Part shown: piece after piece, positions 57,875-64,000 of the stretch
Layout of the letters: the number at the start of each line of letters is the position of its first letter
How positions within the stretch are numbered: position 1 is the first letter of the stretch
Translations under genes and position numbers: made by a program
The notes under the pieces: generated by a model
Told to the model about the DNA's origin: nothing
Database searches by the model: none
The model's input: the letters and a program-made list of their open reading frames with translations, nothing else
Source of the DNA: Tridacna crocea
Lineage: Eukaryota; Mollusca; Bivalvia; Cardiida; Cardiidae
DNA: 64,000 nt
Direction: 5' to 3'
Assembly (NCBI GenBank): GCA_943736015.1
Contig: OX031069.1
Location: forward strand, 25,735,235 to 25,799,234

Positions 57875-58009
57875 CTTTAAGTCATATAGCTTGGTATGAA
57901 TTCAAAGAAGAATCTGGTTTCATGACCTGAAGCGAAAATTAATCCTGTTCCGAAGAAAAACCAGCATTAGAAAACATTGTGGTCAGTTTTCCAGATGAAT
58001 AATGTTTAC

Positions 58010-58235
58010 CTCAATACCACACAATCCCGACTTTTAACGACCCTGAAAAAGGATACCTTTTGAAAACATTGTCGGAAAAGAAGAAAATGCTGGTAACCAG
58101 CATTTTCTCCTTTTCCCACAATGTTTTCTACCCTATCAAATACAAATTCCATTATTTTAGTCAAATTTAAGTTGTCATTTGGAAATGCTTTCAGTTCTGA
58201 CAAGTCTACATTTGTGACGTTTGGTAAAGAGTTAA
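58010..58235 (+). mobile_element. TPM-A copy
   Basis: CCTCAATACCACAC left, GGTAAAGAG-TTAA right; core CATTGTCGG/CCCACAATG, centre GGTAACC. Confidence 0.85.
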
Positions 58236-58460
58236 CTCAATACCACACAATCCTGACTTTCAATGACCCTGAGAAAGAAGCCTTTTGAAAACATTGTGGG
58301 AGAAGGAGAAAATGCTGGTAACCAGTGTTTTCTCCATTTCCCACAATGTTTTCTATACTATGAAAGACAAAATCCTTCTTTTAAGCTATGTTTAAATTGT
58401 TGTCTGTCAATACTTTCAAGTTGGACAAGTCTATTATTTACTCTTGTGGTAAAAAGTTAA
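58232..58460 (+). mobile_element. TPM-A copy sharing TTAA
   Basis: TTAACTCAATACC left, GGTAAAAAG-TTAA right; centre GGTAACC. Confidence 0.85.
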
Positions 58461-58662
58461 AAAAATGTTCATCAGTGAGAGAGGAATGAACTCTGTTGCA
58501 ATGACTATCATTAATCATTGCATAGAGATTAGTTGAGCAAGGGAAAAGAACTTACCAGTTACCACCACCTAGTTTTATACTCTGTATGTTGACAACTGAG
58601 CAAATAATTTCAAAATCAATGTACAGTTAGTAGGTTAAACCCTTTACTCAACAATCTCACGA

Positions 58663-58890
58663 TTTAGCCCTTTACCGTACAACAAAATTTCAGCCTCCTC
58701 CAAATTGAAAGCTTTTGCAGACGACAATTTCGTTGTGGCTCAAATGGTGCTATCTTTTGTAGATTGGGTAGAAAACATTGTGGGGAAAGGGGAAAATGCT
58801 GGTAATCACCATTTTCCCCTTTTCCCATAATGTTTTCAAGAGGCTTCTTTCACGGGGTCGTTAAAAGTCGGGACTGTGTGGTAAAGGGTT
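58663..58890 (-). mobile_element. TPM-A copy with GGGG/CCCC paired core
   Basis: ATTTAGCCCTTTACC left, GGTAAAGGG-TTTA right; AAGGGGAAAATGC pairs with CATTTTCCCCTT; centre GGTAATC. Confidence 0.85.
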
Positions 58891-59117
58891 TACTCATTAC
58901 CAAGCGAAGAAATTGTAGGTTTATCCAAATCAACAGCATTTGCAGACAACAAAATAAAAGTGGCTGAAAATTTTTTAATTTGCTTTGAGAAGGGCAGAAA
59001 ACAATGTAGGAAAAGGAGAAAATGCTAGTTACCATCATCTTCTCCTTTTCCCACAATGTTTTCTAAAGACTTCTTTCTCAGGGTCATCAAAAGTAGAGAC
59101 TGTGCGGTAATGGGTTA
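58889..59117 (-). mobile_element. TPM-A copy adjoining the previous one
   Basis: TTACTCATTACC left, GGTAATGGG-TTAA right; core loosened at GCTAGTTACCATC. Confidence 0.85.
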
Positions 59118-59129
59118 AAGTTTGTGTGA

Positions 59130-59210
59130 TCAAAAGCTTTTGATACCATGTGGGAAAAGACAAAATGCTGGCAACAGGCATTTTCTCCACAATGTTTTTA
59201 CTTTTTTCAC
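59130..59210 (-). mobile_element. TPM-A core fragment
   Basis: CATGTGGGAAAAGACAAAATG, GCAACAGGCATTTTCTCC, CACAATGTTTTTAC. Confidence 0.5.
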
Positions 59211-59351
59211 AAATTCCATCATTTGATCTGGGCTCCTTTGTCAACTGCATTTACTTTAGATTTGAACGCATTAAACAATTGCTCTGCTGATAAATGATAA
59301 AAATGACTGTGATCAGTTCACTAAAGAATGACAATCAGATCAACCAGACTT

Positions 59352-59467
59352 GTACCTTCAGTCTGAAGGTGTCTGCTCCGATGCTATTTTTGTGACTGGT
59401 CTTCGCAAAGTATGCGAAGACCAGTCACAGAAATAGCATTGGAGCAGACACCTTCAGACTGAAGGTA
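59352..59467. mobile_element. 116-bp near-perfect palindrome with 8-bp flanking repeat
   Basis: Arms begin GTACCTTCAGTCTGAAGG and end CTTCAGACTGAAGGTA, centre CTTCGCAAAGTATGCGAAG. CCAGACTT is at 59344-59351 and again at 59468-59475. Confidence 0.88.
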
Positions 59468-60276
59468 CCAGACTTCATGTTGTAAAGTAAAAGAACTTTA
59501 CACCACAAAAAGAGCTTTTATAAAGTCTTTAATATACGAAAGACAAATAATATCCCTAGCTTTTTCCTCTGACTGGATGATCTAATCCGCAGAAATAAAG
59601 AAATGGCTCTGACATCTATAAAGAATGTCAAATATCACATCCCCCACCCACATAATGAGGCATATCTCCAATCAAAGGACCAACAAGTTTCTGTTTCCCA
59701 CACGATTGCACTATGAATACAGACTTTACCAAGGCGAATGGTAAAGATGCTTACCAGACTCATTCACTGGTAGTCTACTGATGATCAGATTTCAATCCTT
59801 TTACGCATTTGAAGTTTGAACCATCATAGAATGAGTATCATAACTAACTGATAATGTCCGAAGTCATCCGAAGTAAGCAACCAAAACAAATATGGGACAG
59901 CAAAACACACATTTACGATACAACATGTAGCCCAAGTTTCCATCAAATTGCATCAGAAAATATTTCAGGGGTACACCAAATTCATAACATCCAACTGTCA
60001 CCCTCTGTTCAACAAATATGTAAGTTACCTCATCTATGTGATGTTTTCATCAAGTATTTTCAAATTCGGACAAAACCAGTAGACGGGCAAGGGAAAATAA
60101 AAAAAAAAAACTGATATAGGCAGGACAATATGTGACCAGTTTTCGAAACTTTTGACTTGAATTGTGGTGAAAATAAGATTGTCCATAAATTACGTAACTT
60201 TTCTTATAATTTTAGCTGCTGTCAAAGGTGGTAGCAACAGCTATTTGATATGCAAAACTATCAGGCTCGTTCAAGT
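59468..60276. other. ATG9 / zinc-finger intergenic region
   Basis: About 800 bp with little repeat similarity, between two divergent genes. It may hold the ATG9 first (non-coding) exon and promoter, but no core promoter element is convincing. Confidence 0.35.
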
Positions 60277-60400
60277 TTTCACCAAATTAAAAACAAAATT
60301 TTCAACTTGTCTAAACTTAGAGCATTTGAGGACTAAAAAAATTACCGTGACTTTAAAAATTGAAAGTTGCTTTTGGACGGGCAGAACTTATTGTATGCCA
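60277..60400 (-). mobile_element. TPM-A left half
   Basis: TTCACCAAATTAAAAAC, TTTTCAACTTGTCTAAAC, then GCTTTTGGACGGGCAG; ends where a plus copy begins. Confidence 0.5.
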
Positions 60401-60631
60401 TATACCCTTTGCTACACAAGCCCCAGGTATACCACCATGAAAAACAGGCCTGCAGAAAGTATTGTAAGAAAAGACAAAAACACTGGTATTAAACCAGCGT
60501 TTTCTTCTTTTCCCACAATGTTTCCTTTCCTTTGAAAGACAACTTTTATGTTTTGAGTGACATTAATTATGTCCTCTGCAAATGCTTTAATTTGCACCAG
60601 TCTGAAATTTTGTCAAGTGGTAAAGAGTTAA
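60401..60631 (+). mobile_element. TPM-A copy
   Basis: ATACCCTTTGCTACACAAGCC left, right GGTAAAGAG-TTAA; core with loop GGTATTAAACC. Confidence 0.75.
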
Positions 60632-60712
60632 GTACTTTGTGATAGATACATTTTAAAACCAATAGCTATCATAAATAAGTTGGATGTTGCCCATTTTCTA
60701 TTTGACTGTTCA

Positions 60713-60935
60713 CTCTACCAAATGACCAAATTTTGGACAAGTCCAAATTGAAAGCATTTGCAGACGACAAAATAAACATGAATCAAAAATTGAAATTTTA
60801 CTTTGGAAAGGGTAGAAAACATTGTGGGAAAAGGAGAAAATGCTGGTTACCAGCATTTTCTCCTTTTCCCACAATGTTTTCAAAAGCTTTCTTTCTCAGG
60901 GTCGTTAAAAGTTGCAATTGTTTGGTAAAGAGTTA
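60713..60935 (-). mobile_element. TPM-A copy
   Basis: CTCTACCAAATGACC left, GGTAAAGAG-TTAA right; perfect core, centre GGTTACC. Confidence 0.88.
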
Positions 60936-61401
60936 AGCATAATATACATCTGGTACTCTTTTGTTAGATGGTTTATAGTTTGCAATGCAGACACGAGTAA
61001 ATTGTGCCTTGTTGCTTAGAAAGTAGACACCCATGTTCACGTAAGGTATGGATAATTACCCAACTATGAAGCACCTATCATTTCTGTAGTTGCCTTGAAA
61101 TTGTGGCCAGTGAAGACTTAAGATCAGGCTGCTCATATGTGCTGAGACATTTTGGATGGTAGAACAATTGACATTGCAAGTATCCAGATCACATTTCATT
61201 GCCTGAAAATGAACGTTTGTTATATTCAGTTATTTTTAGCGGTTAAGGATTTTTTTCAACATATTACACACTTTGCTTGACACAAGTAATTTTTCCTTTT
61301 TTGTCACAATATTTTGATTTATATATATGATTCAAAAGTGTCTTTCCTGGAGAAAATGTATGATATATATAGATATACTTTAAAATTAATTTTTCATTCA
61401 G
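60936..61401 (+). other. Region upstream of the zinc-finger exon
   Basis: AT-rich; a splice acceptor (TTTTTCATTCAG) ends at 61401, so this is probably intron; T-rich tract at 61240-61320. Confidence 0.4.
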
Positions 61402-61533
61402 GGGTCATGAAAGGAAAGACAGAAGTGGATGACTGCACAATGCCTCAAATTCTTACATTATGATGACTTTGAAAAAAAAAAATGTAGGGAAAATGTATTC
61501 ACCTAAACTCACAAGACATTCACATTAATCAAA
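61402..61533 (+). promoter_or_regulatory. Probable 5' UTR with an upstream ORF
   Basis: Between a candidate acceptor and the start codon. ATG at 61407 opens an 18-residue frame that stops at 61463 (TGA), out of the main frame. If transcribed, it could reduce translation of the zinc-finger ORF. Inferred only. Confidence 0.4.
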
Positions 61534-62906
61534 ATGTTTCATAACTGTGAACCTGCACAAAGAGATGATGACCAAAATGGACAGAAATTCACATGTTCTA
61601 TCTGTAACATGACATTTGGAACCATTTGTCAGCTGCATGACCACTTCGATAAATGTTCACAAGATGATTCTTATATTTATTATAACAAACACAAAGTTGT
61701 TTTTCCACTCAGTGCACTTTGGACATTCATTGAAACAAGGAATTTTTCAAGAGTCAAGGAATTACATTTTAACTCTTCTATAGAACCTAATGGTATCTCG
61801 GGAAATCATCAAGCAACCCTCAAGGAACTTTTAACAGAGTTATGGTTTAGTTATAGAAGCACTATAGGGTTTTCTCATGAAAAACAATATAGTAAGGAAT
61901 CCAGAAACACTTCCACGGATACTAATGATCTTGAGCTGCTGGTTGCACAAGGAGATACAAATTTAACGTGCTCAGTAAGGTTAACATTACAAAAGCCGAT
62001 AACCAGGAAAAAGGAAAGGAAACAGAGAGGTCCAAAAAGTGTTAGAAAATGTGAAAATGTATTGTTAGAACCCAATAGAAAAAAACAAAGAAAGGGAAAT
62101 AAACTGGTTGTAAGAACAGGAATTGAGACAAGATATAGTGTAAGAAAGTGTTTAAACAAAGTAGATAAATGTAATGATAAAGATCAGTATGCAGAAGAAT
62201 TCAGTGAAAGCAAAGATCATCATGAAGGGTTCATTATTAAAGATGATAAGCAGGTTGTCAATGATGACAGATCCAAGAAGGGAAAAGCCAAACAAATGAC
62301 TGGAAAACTTCCACAGGAAACAGAACATGCAAATGTACCAGTGGTTGCTGAAACAGAGGTAGAATGCTCAGGTGTAATTTCTAACAAAATTCCATTAAAT
62401 GAGCAAAATAGTCAAAGTTGTGAAGGGACAAACCCAGAAGTAAAACTTGAATCAGTTCAAGTTCTTGGAAACAGTCTTTCATCAGAAAGAAATGAGAAAA
62501 CAGACACAGTCATGTCTAATTTAAAGACCAAGAAACCAGGACGAAAGAAAGGCTTTTCAAAATTGAAACAATCTCAGAACCCCCAGATTTCTCACAATAG
62601 ATTTAAATCAAAGTCCACTAATTCTAATAAAAATGAAAAGCAACTAACTGAAACCAGTCTAATAAAGAAAAAAGGTGGCAGGAAAAAACAGGATTTAGAC
62701 ATTTGTGTGATTTGTGGGAAAAAGGTGAAGAGAAGTAAAATGAAGGTTCATGAGATTAGTCACAGCGATATCCGTCCTTACAAGTGTGAACATTGTCCGA
62801 AGACTTATAAATATCCGGAACATTTAGCGGTTCACGTCAAGTCCCACTTGGATGTGCTGCCATATTATTGTGAAGTGTGCGGTCAGGGGTTTATTGATGC
62901 AAATAG
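61534..62906 (+). CDS. C2H2 zinc-finger protein, first coding exon (3' partial)
   Basis: 457 codons from ATG 61534, ending in phase 2 at a splice donor (AATAG|GTATTT). Residues 19-41 form a C2HC-type finger (C21, C24, H37, C41). A long basic, Lys-rich linker follows with AT-hook-like patches (KKPGRKKG, GGRKKQ). Classical fingers are C391/C394/H406/H410 and C418/C421/H434/H438; a third starts at C446/C449 and its histidines must lie in the next exon. Probably a nuclear DNA-binding regulator. I cannot assign an orthologue. The open frame runs 22 codons past the donor into intron sequence that includes a TPM-A end, giving a possible truncated product if the intron is kept. It lies head-to-head with ATG9. 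Confidence 0.85.
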
Positions 62907-62921
62907 GTATTTTGTTCTTTC

Positions 62922-63206
62922 TCTAACCCTTTATCACACAATCCAAAGTTTGAAGGACCCTAAACAAGAATGAATTTGGAAACCACTGATGGAGAAAATG
63001 TTAGAAATGGGGAAGAAGGAAGAAATGCATCTGAAAACATTGTGGAAGAAGCAGAAAATGGAATGCTGGTAAACCAGCACTTTCTTCTTTTACCACAGTG
63101 TTTTCTACCTTCCAAAGACAGGTTTCAACCTTTTACTGATACTTTATTCTGTGTCAGCAAAATGCTTTCAAATGTAGACAAGTGCAAAATTTTGTTGTTT
63201 TATTAA
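62922..63206 (+). mobile_element. TPM-A copy 15 bp after the zinc-finger donor
   Basis: CTAACCCTTTATCACAC left, right TTGTTGTTTTA-TTAA; the left arm has an insert (63000-63030) and the core loop is GGTAAACC. Confidence 0.75.
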
Positions 63207-63431
63207 CTCATTACCAAACGACAAAATTTTAAGTTTGTCCAAATCGAAAGCATTTGCAGGTGACAAAATAAAAGTGACTGAAAATTTGAAATTTGCTTTG
63301 TGAAGAGTAGAAAACATTGTGGGAAAAGGAGAAAATGCTGGTTACCAGCATTTTCTCCTTTTCCCGCAATGTTTTCTAAAGGCTTCTTTGTCAGGGTCGT
63401 GAAAAGTAGGGATTGTATGGTAATGGGTTAA
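63203..63431 (-). mobile_element. TPM-A copy sharing TTAA
   Basis: TTAA both ends; CTCATTACC/GGTAATGGG; centre GGTTACC. Confidence 0.9.
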
Positions 63432-63445
63432 GAGTCAACTCCATA

Positions 63446-63655
63446 GTACACCACACAATTATTGTGGACTCATCCAAATCCAAAGCATTTGCAGACAACA
63501 TATCAAATATTGTTCAAATTTTGGAATTTATCTACAGGTCAAAAACATTATGGGAAAAGGAGAAAATGCTGATTGCTGTTAATTTTGCCTTTTCCAACAA
63601 TGTCTTAGAGGCCTTTGTCCTCAACGTCATTTAAACTCAGGATTGTTTGATAACA
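63446..63655 (-). mobile_element. Degenerate TPM-A copy
   Basis: GTACACCACACAATTATTG left, core GCTGATTGCTGTTAAT not paired, right GGATTGTTTGATAAC. Confidence 0.6.
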
Positions 63656-63713
63656 GACTACCTAACTCTTTTGCAGTCAACAGCTTTAGATGCCTCCATA
63701 TTGATAGCTTTAA

Positions 63714-64000
63714 AGGTGGCCCTTCAGATTTTGGGACGAAAATTTTACAAAAATGCAAAAAAATCATCCTTATACCCACATAGCCTTTTAATTTGCGTTC
63801 ATAAAACCCCGGTAGTCGAAAACCATCCGATAACAGGAGAAATTAGAGATTTAATACGGACTAGGTTGACACCAACGGGGGGATACATTCTATTTTTAGA
63901 TTATCATTTCTCTCATTTACATACAAGTAAACACAGACGAAGTTTCAAACATCTGTCCCAAGAAGACATTATGGAAAATAATTTTTACATGTTTGTTATG
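63714..64000. mobile_element. Second copy of the AGGTGG element, cut by window end
   Basis: TTAA at 63710-63713, then AGGTGGCCCTTCAGATTTTG; follows 55142 onward in the same direction with scattered differences. Confidence 0.75.

Noticed and set aside
59854..60535. ORFs of 86 and 123 residues upstream of the zinc-finger gene
   Set aside because: No recognisable domain, partly composed of TPM-A remnants; coding status cannot be supported.
3854..63206. Recurring 60-120 residue ORFs containing GKGENAG-QHFLLFPQCF or similar, on both strands
   Set aside because: They are translations of the TPM hairpin. Because the core is a palindrome the same peptide appears on both strands and in several frames; copies break at different points and have no shared start.
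1..64000. Many evenly built palindromic repeats as a CRISPR array
   Set aside because: The window is eukaryotic; repeats are about 200 bp, dispersed, in both orientations, with TTAA borders and no spacers or cas genes.

Overview
This is eukaryotic, AT-rich, intron-rich DNA. The gene content (small exons with GT-AG introns) and the repeats (tRNA-derived SINEs, elements with internal tandem arrays and a hairpin before a CTAA end) point to a mollusc, most likely a bivalve. That assignment is an inference from repeat style and protein similarity; no species is claimed.

Three host genes can be read. (1) On the plus strand at 1217-6137 lie the last three coding exons of a dephospho-CoA kinase domain-containing protein (DCAKD/CoaE family); the P-loop exon is left of the window. 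(2) On the minus strand at 57874-22349 is a complete autophagy scramblase gene, ATG9: 21 coding exons whose phases join without a break into 808 codons plus stop. (3) On the plus strand at 61534-62906 is a large coding exon of an unassigned C2H2 zinc-finger protein, cut by a splice donor in the middle of its last visible finger; the rest lies right of the window. DCAKD and ATG9 are tail-to-tail; ATG9 and the zinc-finger gene are head-to-head across about 3.7 kb. I see no functional link between the three.

Most of the rest is mobile DNA. The dominant component is a swarm of short elements, here called TPM-A and TPM-B (provisional names for TTAA palindromic MITEs). Each is about 185-260 bp, bounded by TTAA with inner ends CCCTTTACC / GGTAAAGGG (piggyBac-like), and carries a near-perfect central hairpin of about 60 bp. 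I recognise on the order of 110-120 copies and fragments in both orientations, roughly a third of the window. Copies sit inside one another, share single TTAA sites in tandem, and lie within 5-20 bp of several splice donors. A 73-bp duplication at the end of DCAKD supplies an empty site that shows the exact TTAA target.

Other repeats: four elements with internal tandem arrays (28652-30111, 37138-39515, 38203-39322, 41181-43654) resembling Helentron-associated (HINE/pearl-like) elements; a 383-bp element with a 9-bp target duplication (17124-17506); a 116-bp palindrome with an 8-bp duplication (59352-59467); several other foldbacks; a tRNA-type SINE family; and two further short families (R1, R2) rich in GACA/GGAC runs. 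Short predicted ORFs inside these repeats are not treated as genes.
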